The notes: generated by a model not told the origin, from the sequence alone. A DNA stretch of 42,196 nucleotides from Muribaculum sp. (GCA_023667055.1 JAMPAV010000012.1:1-42196); one strand, 5' to 3'. Positions 16,464 through 24,868 are shown, counted from the stretch's first letter. Numbers and translations are program-made.

Positions 16464-18158
16464 TCAGGGGGCGAAGAAGAGGATGAGAAGCTGAGCCACG
16501 ATGACACGCATGAACATGGTGAGAGGATATACGGTGGAGTATGCCACTGCGGGAGCATCATTGTTGGCCACCTTGTTGGCGTAGGCAAGTGCCGGAGGAT
16601 CAGTGTAGGAACCGCTCATCATACCGATTATGGCGAGATAATTCATCTTGTATCTCCAGCGGGCTATGATTCCGATGACCAGCAGAGGTACCACCGTTAT
16701 GACGAATCCATAACCAACCCATAGCGCACCCCGGATATTGAAGACAGTTGCCGCGAAATCCTTGCCCGCTGCTATGCCGACAGAGGCGAGGAAAAGACAT
16801 ATCCCTATCTCGCGCAGGAGGAGATTGGCCGATGAATTGGTATAGGTGACAAGATGGAACTTGGTGCCGTAAGCACTTATGAGAATAGCCACTACAAGCG
16901 GGCCACCGGCAAGGCCAAGTTTCATAGGCACCGACATACCCGGGAGGAAGAACGGGATGCTACCGACTATGATACCGAGGAAAATGCCGATGAACATGGT
17001 GAACAAGTTCGGCTCGTTGAGCCGTTTCATAGAGTTGCCCAGCCTATGAGCGAGGCGCTCAATATCCTCAGGTTTTCCGACAACGGTTAGCCGGTCGCCG
17101 AGTTGCAGCCGGAGGTTGGCAGTGGCGAGAAGATCCACGCCGGCGCGTGTGACACGGGTTACATTTAACTTATAGCCCATTCTCAGGCGAAGGCTGCCGA
17201 GTTTCGCACCATTGTAGTCGGTTTTTGTGACAAGAATCTTTCTCGACACAACCGGTCCCTGCACCATCTCCCACTTCTTCTCAACCTTCGGACCTATGAA
17301 ACGGTTGAATGTCTCCTCATCCTGAATGGAACAGACGAGAAGCACCAAATCGCCAAGTTCGAGAGTATCCTCCGATGTGGGTATCTTCACGGTGCCATCA
17401 GGTTTCTCGATTCTCGATATCACAAAGTTGGCAGTAATGATGGTATGGATTTTTGCAATGTCCAGACCCGCCATCAATTCATTGGTCACCTTGTAGGTGA
17501 CGACATGGGGAGCAAGCTGAGAATCATTCTTGTCGTTCTCAACCTCGTCGATCTCCTTCTGCACATCGATACGGAAGATTTTCTTGATCACAATAAGCGT
17601 GATGATGATACCCACGACGCCAAGAGGATAAGCAGCCGCATAACCCATCGACATATCCTGTGAAATAGTGGAAGCGCCTTCATGTATCTGAAGCACTGTC
17701 TGCTGTGCCGCACCAAGACCGGGGGTATTGGTAACAGCACCGCTCATGATGCCCACCATTTCGGGCAAGGAGGTAAGTCCGTCAGACCCTCCCTGGCAAA
17801 AATAGATGACAAGAGCAATAGCCGCGTTAAGAAGCACTCCGGTCACAGCCAACACATTCATCCTTACGCCGCCTTCCTTGAAAGAAGAGAAAAAACCGGG
17901 ACCCACCTGCATACCGATGGAGAAAATGAAGAGGATAAGTCCGAAATCTCTCAAGAAATGAAGCACATCGGGATGTATGGTATAACCGAAGTGACCCATA
18001 AGAATGCCGACGAAGAGAACCAGAGTGACGCCAAGCGACACACCGAGCACCTTAACCTTGCCAAGCCAGATACCGGCAAAGATTATGAAACTATAAAGCA
18101 TTACCGCCGAGGCGAGTGACTCGTTCCCCGGCGATAACAATTCAATCAACCAATCCAT
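16464..18158 (-). CDS. AspT/YidE-type transporter with two RCK_C domains
   Basis: Inner-membrane protein of 564 residues in the aspartate:alanine exchanger (AAEx) superfamily. An N-terminal block of about five to six membrane segments (IIFAGIWLGKVKVLGVSLGVTLVLFVGILMG, then IFSIGMQVGPGFF) includes the repeat motif MSGAVTNTPGLGAAQQ. Two TrkA_C/RCK_C cytosolic domains follow around residues 200-370 (VISRIEKPDGTVKIPTSEDTLELGDLVLLV; MGYKLNVTRVTRAGVDLLATANLRLQLGDRLTVVG). A second membrane block then carries the matching motif MMSGSYTDPPALAYA. The two-block symmetry is characteristic of the family. The gene starts only 6 bases after the biotin-dependent carboxyltransferase gene, so the two are almost certainly cotranscribed. 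The substrate is unknown; a dicarboxylate or amino acid is the reasonable guess. Confidence 0.9.
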   Translation of the reverse strand: MDWLIELLSPGNESLASAVMLYSFIIFAGIWLGKVKVLGVSLGVTLVLFVGILMGHFGYTIHPDVLHFLRDFGLILFIFSIGMQVGPGFFSSFKEGGVRMNVLAVTGVLLNAAIALVIYFCQGGSDGLTSLPEMVGIMSGAVTNTPGLGAAQQTVLQIHEGASTISQDMSMGYAAAYPLGVVGIIITLIVIKKIFRIDVQKEIDEVENDKNDSQLAPHVVTYKVTNELMAGLDIAKIHTIITANFVISRIEKPDGTVKIPTSEDTLELGDLVLLVCSIQDEETFNRFIGPKVEKKWEMVQGPVVSRKILVTKTDYNGAKLGSLRLRMGYKLNVTRVTRAGVDLLATANLRLQLGDRLTVVGKPEDIERLAHRLGNSMKRLNEPNLFTMFIGIFLGIIVGSIPFFLPGMSVPMKLGLAGGPLVVAILISAYGTKFHLVTYTNSSANLLLREIGICLFLASVGIAAGKDFAATVFNIRGALWVGYGFVITVVPLLVIGIIARWRYKMNYLAIIGMMSGSYTDPPALAYANKVANNDAPAVAYSTVYPLTMFMRVIVAQLLILFFAP

Positions 18159-18164
18159 GCTGAA

Positions 18165-20048
18165 TTATTCAAATTCCACGAGATCCTGATCAGTGCCGAC
18201 GACATCGCCTTCCTTCACAAGCACCTGCTTAACTACGCCATCAATTTCAGACTCAAGGTCGTTTTCCATCTTCATGGCTTCATATACCACTATCTTCTGA
18301 CCTACCTTAACCTTGTCGCCGGGCTTGACATCCACTTCAATGATGGTGCCACCCATAGGAGCCTTCAGGGTAGGTCCGGTGACAGGAGCATGATCAGAAG
18401 CGGCTGCCTTCTTCTCAGCTTCTTCTGCAACTTTGGCAGCATTGGCGGCCTCATATTCGGCTTTCCGCTTGTTTTTGAGGAAACCTGTGGCCACGGCGGG
18501 AAGGAGTTCGAGAAGCAGATATTCCTCATCGTTTTGGGCAAGTTTCACACCGCCGAATTCCTCAAGAACCGGATTGTCGGGTTTCTGGAACTTGCTTACG
18601 TCGTAGGGGTGTTCTACAGGATCGCCGGTGATTTGCTCACGAAATGCCGGATCAACCGGAACCGGAGTCTTACCGTATTCACCCTTTACAAGACCAACAA
18701 ACTGGTTGTTCTTATTAGTGTAATCGGCCACTCCTTTGCGACGGTCGAGGGCGAGAGCCACGGCCTGAGAACCTACGATCTGGCTGGTAGGAGTGACAAG
18801 TGGCACAAGTCCGGCATCGCGGCGCACCTTGGGAATAAGGGCCATAGCCTCGTCGAGCACATCTTCAGCTTTAAGGGCACGAAGGTTGGCCACCATGTTG
18901 GAGTACATACCTCCGGGCACCTCAGCATTCTTGACGAGTTCGTTAGGCTTCGGGAATCCGAAGTATGCCTCAATCTTGTGGCAGGCATCGAGAAGGTCGT
19001 CCTCACGGTTTTCGGTAGCAGCCTTTATGGCACGATCGAATTCCGCATCAATTTCAGCCGGCATGGCAGCGTATGCCTCATCGAAATCCTTCGGCCATTT
19101 TTCCTTGTTGAGGTCGAAAGCTGCAAGGCTTTGACGAGCCTCAACGAGACCCTTACGGATCTTGGCCACAGCTTCCATGTTTGCCTCAAGTTCGATACCC
19201 ATCTTCTGACAGAAAATCCATACAAGCTCTATGGCAGGCGCTGCGCTGCCGCCACCGAACCACCAGATGTTGGTATCTACAATGTCAACACCCTTGATGA
19301 TACCGGTCAGAACGGATGCAAGACCATAGCCTGGGGTGCAGTGGGTATGGAAATCAACAGGAACGTTGAGAGCCTGTTTCAATTTAGGCATGAGTGCAAA
19401 GATGCGGCTTGGACTTACAAGACCAGCCATGTCTTTGAGCGTGATCATCTTCGCACCTACGCGCTCCATCTCCTTCGCCTTGTTGACGAAATATTCGTCG
19501 GTGAATATAAGTTCGGGCGTCTCCGGCTCGTCGTCGCCTCCACCGAACAACCGCGCAAAGAAACCCTTCTTTTTCGGCTCCTTTGGTTCTTCCTTCGGGT
19601 CAACAGTGTAGCAAACAGCGGCATCTGCAATACCGCCAAGGTCGTTGATCATCTTGATGGAGTCCTTGATATTGTTTATATCGTTGAGCGCATCAAAAAT
19701 ACGCATCACGTTAAGACCATTCTTGATGGCCGCCTTGTAGAATCCTTCAAGCACACTGTTGGGATAAGGCACGTATCCGAAAAGGTTTCGTCCGCGCGAT
19801 AGGGCACTGAGCAACGAGATACCCTTCATATACTTTGAGCACTCGCGAAGTCGGTCCCAAGGGCTTTCGTTGAGATAGCGCATCACTGAGTCGGGCACAG
19901 CACCGCCCCATACCTCCATGATATAGAACCCCGCTTCCTGGTAGATAGGAAGCAACTTGTCGATATTTTCCTGTTTCAGGCGAGTGGCAAACAGCGACTG
20001 CTGGCCATCTCGAAGAGTCAGGTCTCTTACTCTAAGTGTCTTTGCCAT
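18165..20048 (-). CDS. Biotin-dependent carboxyltransferase (oxaloacetate decarboxylase alpha / pyruvate carboxylase B-like)
   Basis: A 627-residue protein joining a carboxyltransferase TIM barrel to a biotin carrier domain. RDLTLRDGQQSLFATR opens the barrel, MITLKDMAGL carries the carboxyl-accepting lysine (about 205), and VDFHTHCTPGYG (around 232-242) supplies metal ligands. The conserved C-terminal half of the carboxyltransferase follows (GGMYSNM, VTPTSQIVGSQAV). An Ala/Lys/Glu linker leads to the biotinyl domain with EAMKMEN, biotinylated lysine about 593. The family includes oxaloacetate decarboxylase alpha, PycB and methylmalonyl-CoA-related subunits. No biotin carboxylase or OadB/OadG gene is adjacent, so which reaction it performs is open. 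Residues about 152-180 (KKKGFFARLFGGG within a charged stretch) are an insertion I do not expect in this barrel. Repeats fill the 123 bases upstream and no standard promoter is seen there. Confidence 0.88.
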   Translation of the reverse strand: MAKTLRVRDLTLRDGQQSLFATRLKQENIDKLLPIYQEAGFYIMEVWGGAVPDSVMRYLNESPWDRLRECSKYMKGISLLSALSRGRNLFGYVPYPNSVLEGFYKAAIKNGLNVMRIFDALNDINNIKDSIKMINDLGGIADAAVCYTVDPKEEPKEPKKKGFFARLFGGGDDEPETPELIFTDEYFVNKAKEMERVGAKMITLKDMAGLVSPSRIFALMPKLKQALNVPVDFHTHCTPGYGLASVLTGIIKGVDIVDTNIWWFGGGSAAPAIELVWIFCQKMGIELEANMEAVAKIRKGLVEARQSLAAFDLNKEKWPKDFDEAYAAMPAEIDAEFDRAIKAATENREDDLLDACHKIEAYFGFPKPNELVKNAEVPGGMYSNMVANLRALKAEDVLDEAMALIPKVRRDAGLVPLVTPTSQIVGSQAVALALDRRKGVADYTNKNNQFVGLVKGEYGKTPVPVDPAFREQITGDPVEHPYDVSKFQKPDNPVLEEFGGVKLAQNDEEYLLLELLPAVATGFLKNKRKAEYEAANAAKVAEEAEKKAAASDHAPVTGPTLKAPMGGTIIEVDVKPGDKVKVGQKIVVYEAMKMENDLESEIDGVVKQVLVKEGDVVGTDQDLVEFE

Positions 20049-20087
20049 GAGTATTATAGTTTTCAGTTTTCTGTTTTTCTATTTTTG

Positions 20088-20127
20088 TTGTCATGTTGTC
20101 AATTTGTCAATATGACAATATGACAAT
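20088..20127. repeat. 8-bp repeats, three direct plus two inverted
   Basis: Three consecutive TTGTCAnn units (20088-20111) run into two consecutive ATGACAAT units (20112-20127). The central TTGTCA...TGACAA is an inverted repeat. They lie 40-80 bases upstream of the carboxyltransferase start codon, where regulatory sites would be expected, but a chance microsatellite is equally possible. Confidence 0.7.
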
Positions 20128-20150
20128 ATGTTATTTATTGTCGCCAAAAA

Positions 20151-20171
20151 TTCTCAATTCTCAATTCTCAA
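20151..20171. repeat. Three tandem TTCTCAA heptamers
   Basis: TTCTCAA is repeated three times immediately next to the PBP1A stop codon. It is low-complexity sequence; no function is evident. Confidence 0.75.
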
Positions 20172-22634
20172 TTATTCAAAGATACCTTCCACTGCTTCGG
20201 CTTCCACTTCCTCCCCACCGCCGGACCAGACTTCACCGGCACAAGCCTCGAAGTCGGCCGGGAATTCAAATTTGGCATCTTGCGAATATGGAAGTCTCTT
20301 GTCGGCATATACTTTCTGCATATATAGCCCATAGATGGGAAGTGCGGCACGGGCACCCTGGCCAAGAGCCATGGTGTTGAAGTGGATGTAGCGTTCATCA
20401 CCTCCCACCCATACACCGGTGACGAGGTCGGGTGTGAAACCCATAAACCAACTGTCGGAATTGGAGTTGGTGGTACCGGTCTTACCTCCCATCTGAGCGG
20501 AAATTCCGTAGCGGCTACGGAGACTCGCCCCCGTTCCGCTTTCCACAACGCTCATGAGCATGGAAAGAATCTTGTAATATGAATTCTCACTGGTCACTTC
20601 GGTGCGGTGGGGTGTCGCGTTGTAAATAAGATTTCCTTGGTTGTCTTCAATTCGGGTCACAAACACGGGATCCACGCGTATTCCCTTGTTGGCAAATGTT
20701 GAGTATGCTCCCACCATGTCACGGACAGGGACATCGACAGTGCCAAGGCATAGAGGCATGTAAGCCTCGATGTGTCCGGTAAGACCGAATACGCGCATCT
20801 TGTTGGCGAGATTGATTGGCTTCAGTTCATTCACAAGACGAGCCGATATCCAGTTGTTGGAGTTGGTGAGAGCCCAATGCAGCGACACCATCTCGCCTAC
20901 ATGTCCCCCCCCACTGTTGCGAGGACTCCAGCCATTGAATGTGGGCTGGGTATTCAGGAACTGGGAGCAAGGGGTGAAGTCCTGCTCCATGGCAAGGGTG
21001 TAGAGGAAAGGTTTTGCTGTAGAGCCAATCTGGCGCTTGCCACGGCTTACCATGTCATATTGGAACCACTTGAAGTCAGGACCTCCTACGTAGGCCTTCA
21101 CATTTCCGGTGTGCGGGTCCATGCTCATGACACCCGTGCGCAAGATCGACTTCATGTAAAGGAGCGAGTCGCGGGGAGTCATAGTGACAGTCTTGCTTCC
21201 CGGCACGGTCTTTCCGTTTTCATCCTTAACGTATGCAAACACCTCCATCTCCTGAGGCACATTGAAGGCTTCCGATATCTGGTCTTCGGAAAATCCGGCA
21301 AGTTTCATCACACGATGCCGCTCGCTCTGGCGAATGGCATTTCTTATGAGCTGCTCCACCCCTTTGGTGGAAAGTTCATCGGTATTCGTGGTATAAGGTC
21401 CGTTTCGCTGTCCTTTCTTCTCCTGGAAGAATGCCGGCTGAAGAGTCTCTCCAAGATGCTTTCTCACTGCCTCTTCGGCATAGTCTTGCATGCGGATATC
21501 TATTGTGGAGTAAATCCTCAGGCCATCAGTGTAAAGATTGTAGTGGCTGCCGTCGGGCTTTGGGTTTTTCTCTATCCATCCATAAAGCGGATTTTCCTCC
21601 CATTGAGTGGAATCGGTGTTATAATTGCCCATAGCAATGTCGTAGGCCATTTTGTTGCCATAATTTGAGCGATCCGGACGCACAGGCTTCTTTGCAGTCA
21701 TAAGTCTGCGGATCTCTTCTCGCAAATAGGGGGCTGTGCCAACCTTGTGGTCCACTTTATGATAGTCGAGTCCGAGGGGAAGTGACTTAAGCGAATCGCA
21801 TTCCTCCTTGGAAATATATCCAGCCTTCAGCATCTGCTCCAAGACGACGTTGCGGCGGTTGAGAGTTCGCTCTTCATGCCGGAGAGGGTTGTAATAGCTC
21901 GGATTCTTAAGCATACCAATAAGCATTGCCGCCTCCTCACATTTGAGATCGCCCGGCTCTTTGCCGAAATAGACATTGGCGGCGGTTTTTATTCCCACTG
22001 CATTGTTAAGAAAGTCGAAACGATTGAGATACATGTTAAGTATCTCATCCTTAGTATAGAAACGCTCCAGTTTGAGTGCAATCATCCATTCGATAGGCTT
22101 CTGCATGGCCCGCTTGAATAGATTGCTGCTTGGTTGGGAATATAGTTGTTTGGCAAGCTGCTGGGTGATGGTGGAGGCACCGCCGCTTGACCTGTCGCCC
22201 ATGAGTATCGTCTTGACAGCGGTTCTGCCAAGAGCCATGAAGTCAATGCCGGAGTGGGATTCAAATCGAGCATCTTCAGTAGCGATCAGAGCATCAATCA
22301 CGTAAGGCGACAGGGCATCATAATCTGTATAAACGCGGTTGCCGGCACCGGCGAAGTATCGTCCCAGTTCAGTGGTGCCATCTGATGCATATACCACACT
22401 TGCGAGCTTGTCGTGAGGATCCTCAAGTTCTTCGATTGGAGGCATGTATCCTATCACACCATTATAAATAAGGAGCAGGAAAATAGCAATCACGGCGCCA
22501 AGAGCAATGAAAGCAATCCATAAAGACCTTATTATGGTATGATTACGAATGCTTTTTGCCATTAGTCGCTCCTGGTTGGAATCGAGAGGCAATTCTGCAT
22601 CAATGTTTTTGTTTTTATTTTTGAAAATGCTCAT
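20172..22634 (-). CDS. Penicillin-binding protein 1A, bifunctional glycosyltransferase/transpeptidase
   Basis: Class A PBP of 820 residues that polymerises glycan strands and cross-links peptidoglycan in the periplasm. A cytosolic basic N-terminus is followed by one membrane anchor (about residues 34-58). The GT51 glycosyltransferase domain shows ATEDARFESHSGID (catalytic Glu about 120), GGASTITQQLAKQLYS and YLNRFDFLNNAVGI. The transpeptidase domain has the three penicillin-binding motifs: GSTAKPF with Ser about 538, SNN about 592-594, and KTGT about 718-721. The C-terminus is short and acidic/Gly-rich. The gene is monocistronic as far as can be judged, with a -7 box about 50 bases upstream. 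Paralogs are usual in Bacteroidales, so I do not assign a specific symbol. Confidence 0.95.
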   Translation of the reverse strand: MSIFKNKNKNIDAELPLDSNQERLMAKSIRNHTIIRSLWIAFIALGAVIAIFLLLIYNGVIGYMPPIEELEDPHDKLASVVYASDGTTELGRYFAGAGNRVYTDYDALSPYVIDALIATEDARFESHSGIDFMALGRTAVKTILMGDRSSGGASTITQQLAKQLYSQPSSNLFKRAMQKPIEWMIALKLERFYTKDEILNMYLNRFDFLNNAVGIKTAANVYFGKEPGDLKCEEAAMLIGMLKNPSYYNPLRHEERTLNRRNVVLEQMLKAGYISKEECDSLKSLPLGLDYHKVDHKVGTAPYLREEIRRLMTAKKPVRPDRSNYGNKMAYDIAMGNYNTDSTQWEENPLYGWIEKNPKPDGSHYNLYTDGLRIYSTIDIRMQDYAEEAVRKHLGETLQPAFFQEKKGQRNGPYTTNTDELSTKGVEQLIRNAIRQSERHRVMKLAGFSEDQISEAFNVPQEMEVFAYVKDENGKTVPGSKTVTMTPRDSLLYMKSILRTGVMSMDPHTGNVKAYVGGPDFKWFQYDMVSRGKRQIGSTAKPFLYTLAMEQDFTPCSQFLNTQPTFNGWSPRNSGGGHVGEMVSLHWALTNSNNWISARLVNELKPINLANKMRVFGLTGHIEAYMPLCLGTVDVPVRDMVGAYSTFANKGIRVDPVFVTRIEDNQGNLIYNATPHRTEVTSENSYYKILSMLMSVVESGTGASLRSRYGISAQMGGKTGTTNSNSDSWFMGFTPDLVTGVWVGGDERYIHFNTMALGQGARAALPIYGLYMQKVYADKRLPYSQDAKFEFPADFEACAGEVWSGGGEEVEAEAVEGIFE

Positions 22635-22682
22635 AAAATACTGATTTCGCGAGTTAAACTGAAAATCATCTGCATTTAATCT

Positions 22683-22691
22683 GCAAAGTTA
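22683..22691 (-). promoter_or_regulatory. -7 box for the PBP1A gene
   Basis: TAACTTTGC on the minus strand, about 48 bases upstream of the start codon. A TTTG occurs 14 bases further upstream, closer than the usual 19-21, so the -33 element is uncertain. Confidence 0.5.
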
Positions 22692-22754
22692 ATAATTTTT
22701 TTTCACAAATCATAATTTTTTCGAGAAACCTATGTATACCTACGTATAAAATAA

Positions 22755-22790
22755 GCCCCCTATGCCATTGGTTGTAATGGCACAGGGGGC
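22755..22790 (-). terminator. Terminator of the two-gene secreted-protein operon
   Basis: GCCCCCT (22755-22761) pairs with AGGGGGC (22784-22790); after one mismatch TGCCATT pairs with AATGGCA, around a 6-base loop. It lies 23 bases beyond the stop codon at 22813 and is followed on the minus strand by TTATTTTAT. Confidence 0.85.
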
Positions 22791-22812
22791 GCAAAAGATT
22801 AATGGAAAAGAA

Positions 22813-24132
22813 TTATTTCAGTTCCACTTTGTTTTTATTCATTTTGACAATCGGAAGTTGACCCTTTACGATTGCATCTTTCTTTTTAGGCATCAATCTT
22901 GGGACGACACCCTTCTTGACAGGAGCTGCCGGAGCTTCATATTCGGCCAAAACAGAAGGAGTCGTGAAATGGTATTCATTAACTTGTCCCCAAACGCCAT
23001 CAATGTTTTTACCTGCAGCAACAGCGACACAATCCGTATTCAGATCTATCTGGTACTCACCGGTCACCGGTTCGTAATGGAACCAATAAGCCATCGGCAT
23101 GAACGGGTCACTGCAAAGATCAGCAAGAATTTCATCCTTAAATTCTTCGAACTCAGAAGCCAAATAGACGCCGACGCGATAACAGCTCGTCTCCTGATTA
23201 GGAGTGAACTCCAAGCTGAGAGTTGGTTTCAGTTCGCCATCCCAATTGCTCAAATCATAACCAGCCTCTTTTATATCGACGTAAGCATCACCATGTCCAC
23301 CGAGAGAAAGAGTGGAAACTTCAAACACCTCGTATGGAGCAAAATTGCCATTGACATCTGTCATAGCAATAAACACTTCATATTCAGTATTAGGATTCAT
23401 TGCAGACCAAGTGTTTTCCTTAGGACCACGAGTTTCAATTCCCCACATTCTTATCATGTCAGAGAAATTAGAGAAGCCAAACATCGAAGAGAACATCTCG
23501 TATTGCTGCTGCATAGTGCCTTTTTCACCGGCACAGAGCCAATAAGACAGGACATCATCATTTGGAGTAAACTCAATTGTGAAAGAATCACGTGTGGCTT
23601 CGACCAATTTTGCTTCCACATGAGGGTTGCCAACAATTTCCGGAGCCGGAGTGACAAAATCAGCTCTGAAAACACCGGCAGCCACGCCATAACGGTCATA
23701 TCCTATGGTAAAGATAGAATATTCACTATCTGAGTTCAGTTCAATACCTGTAAGTTCGCCGCTGCTAAAATCTTCATACAAGACGGGCACCATGTCGGAA
23801 GGCAAACTATTTATGTAGCGAATAGCATTTACATCGTCTTTAATCTGATTTGCTGTGACAGTGGGGATGACAGCAAGTTGATAGTAGTTGCAATCAGGAG
23901 TACGCGTGATAGTAAGATTCATCTCTTCAAGCCCCACTTCGTTTATTTCGACCTTGGCAAGCACCTCTCCGTCAACACGAGCAAAACTGATATTGTCGAT
24001 GTGGTCAATGACATAGCCAGTATAGTTGCCGGCGGTATTAGTCACGAGGATTCTATTAGGGGCATCATCAGTTTGTGCGAATGCAGAAACTGCAGTCAAT
24101 ATGGAGGCTAAGAGTATAGCAAATTTTTTCAT
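22813..24132 (-). CDS. Secreted beta-rich protein of unknown function
   Basis: A 439-residue protein with a clear signal peptide (MKKFAILLASILTAVSAFAQ). I do not recognise the whole. Near the N-terminus YVIDHIDNISFARVDGEV resembles the IDxISF segment that often opens Bacteroidales surface lipoproteins and secreted proteins. The rest alternates segments that look like two fibronectin type III-like modules: VEATRDSFTIEFTPNDDVLSYW...MNPNTEYEVFIAMTDVNGN, and LKPTLSLEFTPNQETSCYRVGVYL. The last 30 residues are basic (VKKGVVPRLMPKKKDAIVKG). It lacks a lipobox. The start codon overlaps the stop codon of the upstream small gene (ATGA), so the two are translated together. Adhesion or carbohydrate binding would be guesswork. 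Confidence 0.82.
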   Translation of the reverse strand: MKKFAILLASILTAVSAFAQTDDAPNRILVTNTAGNYTGYVIDHIDNISFARVDGEVLAKVEINEVGLEEMNLTITRTPDCNYYQLAVIPTVTANQIKDDVNAIRYINSLPSDMVPVLYEDFSSGELTGIELNSDSEYSIFTIGYDRYGVAAGVFRADFVTPAPEIVGNPHVEAKLVEATRDSFTIEFTPNDDVLSYWLCAGEKGTMQQQYEMFSSMFGFSNFSDMIRMWGIETRGPKENTWSAMNPNTEYEVFIAMTDVNGNFAPYEVFEVSTLSLGGHGDAYVDIKEAGYDLSNWDGELKPTLSLEFTPNQETSCYRVGVYLASEFEEFKDEILADLCSDPFMPMAYWFHYEPVTGEYQIDLNTDCVAVAAGKNIDGVWGQVNEYHFTTPSVLAEYEAPAAPVKKGVVPRLMPKKKDAIVKGQLPIVKMNKNKVELK

Positions 24133-24629
24133 TTTTTAATAAATTTAAGGGTTGATTTGTCGATAGTGACGAGATAGAGACCGGGTGTCAGATCACTGAC
24201 ATCAACGGGTTCGCCATGCCAATCGGAAAGAGAAATTCGTACTGAGCCACTTAGATCTGCAACAGAAAGAGTTGCAGAATCTACCTTTTTACCTATAGGT
24301 TCAAGAAATGCAGAGACCGGATTGGAACGCAGTTTCCATCCTTCGGCCACCTCCACCACCTTGACACCAGTAGCCGTGTCATAATAAAACGAAATGTTTG
24401 CAATGTCGGCATAGTTGAACACCTCGGAAAGGGTTTCTCCGGAATACACCTCTACTCCAGTCTCAGAGAAACGCAGTTTGCTGTCCATAGTAATGACGGA
24501 TTGCGAAACGACAGCTCCGTCTGTACTATTAGCCAACACCTTGAGTTCCGTCTGTCCCTCAGCATTCACATTCCCTGCAATAAGAGCAGAAAATGCCAAC
24601 AGAGCGATGTTTCTTGTTGGTTTGTTCAT
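24129..24629 (-). CDS. Small secreted protein with C-terminal sorting-like domain
   Basis: A 166-residue protein with signal peptide (MNKPTRNIALLAFSALIAGNVNA). The middle has FNYADIANISFYYDT, echoing the IDNISF segment of the downstream gene. The last 70 residues (ATLSVADLSGSVRISLSDWHGEPVDVSDLTPGLYLVTIDKSTLKFIKK) follow the pattern of type IX-like sorting tails: VxVxDLSGxxV..., DLxPGxYxV, and a basic end. Little remains between signal and tail, so the mature protein may be just a small module. It is the first gene of a two-gene operon, overlapping the next by 4 bases, and is preceded by a long leader with a hairpin. The function is unknown. Confidence 0.8.
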   Translation of the reverse strand: MNKPTRNIALLAFSALIAGNVNAEGQTELKVLANSTDGAVVSQSVITMDSKLRFSETGVEVYSGETLSEVFNYADIANISFYYDTATGVKVVEVAEGWKLRSNPVSAFLEPIGKKVDSATLSVADLSGSVRISLSDWHGEPVDVSDLTPGLYLVTIDKSTLKFIKK

Positions 24630-24701
24630 TGTTGATTGATATTATAAAATTTTTAATGAGCCTCATGCAAAATCATAGCAAATGACAGATATTTTTCGCA
24701 T

Positions 24702-24719
24702 GTGCCATAAATTTGGCAC
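24702..24719. promoter_or_regulatory. Inverted repeat in the leader of the secreted-protein operon
   Basis: GTGCCA (24702-24707) and TGGCAC (24714-24719) flank a 6-base AT spacer. The element lies between the predicted promoter and the start codon at 24629. It could be an operator or an mRNA hairpin; nothing in the sequence decides this. Confidence 0.4.
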
Positions 24720-24739
24720 GAAGGTTTTGTTATTATGTT

Positions 24740-24748
24740 GCAAAGTTA
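24740..24748 (-). promoter_or_regulatory. -7 box for the two-gene secreted-protein operon
   Basis: TAACTTTGC on the minus strand; a TTGG lies 19 bases upstream (24768-24771) and a TTTG 24 bases upstream. It would give a leader of about 105 bases containing the inverted repeat at 24702-24719. Confidence 0.5.
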
Positions 24749-24833
24749 AACAAAATTAACAACAATACCAAGCAAATTGTGATAAAATAAAACTGCAAAA
24801 TCAAAAAATCGTAGAAGAAAAAGGTTTTAAAAA

Positions 24834-24865
24834 TTGCGACTTTAGGATTTTTTGCTTAAATTTGC
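24834..24865 (+). promoter_or_regulatory. Promoter of the Fur-family regulator gene
   Basis: TTG (24834-24836), a 20-base spacer, then TAAATTTGC (24857-24865). The predicted transcription start (about 24872) falls at the first ATG (24869), so translation is either leaderless or begins at the ATG at 24896. Confidence 0.65.
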
Positions 24866-24868
24866 ATT

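Noticed and set aside
18390..19802. Long open frame (470 codons) on the plus strand
   Set aside because: It is antisense to the carboxyltransferase gene, whose protein carries clear catalytic motifs; the frame has no recognisable domains and arises from codon bias.
20772..21668. 298-codon plus-strand frame
   Set aside because: Antisense to PBP1A, including its transpeptidase motifs; no independent support.
22762..23733. 323-codon plus-strand frame
   Set aside because: Antisense to the secreted protein gene and crossing its terminator; no promoter or domain.
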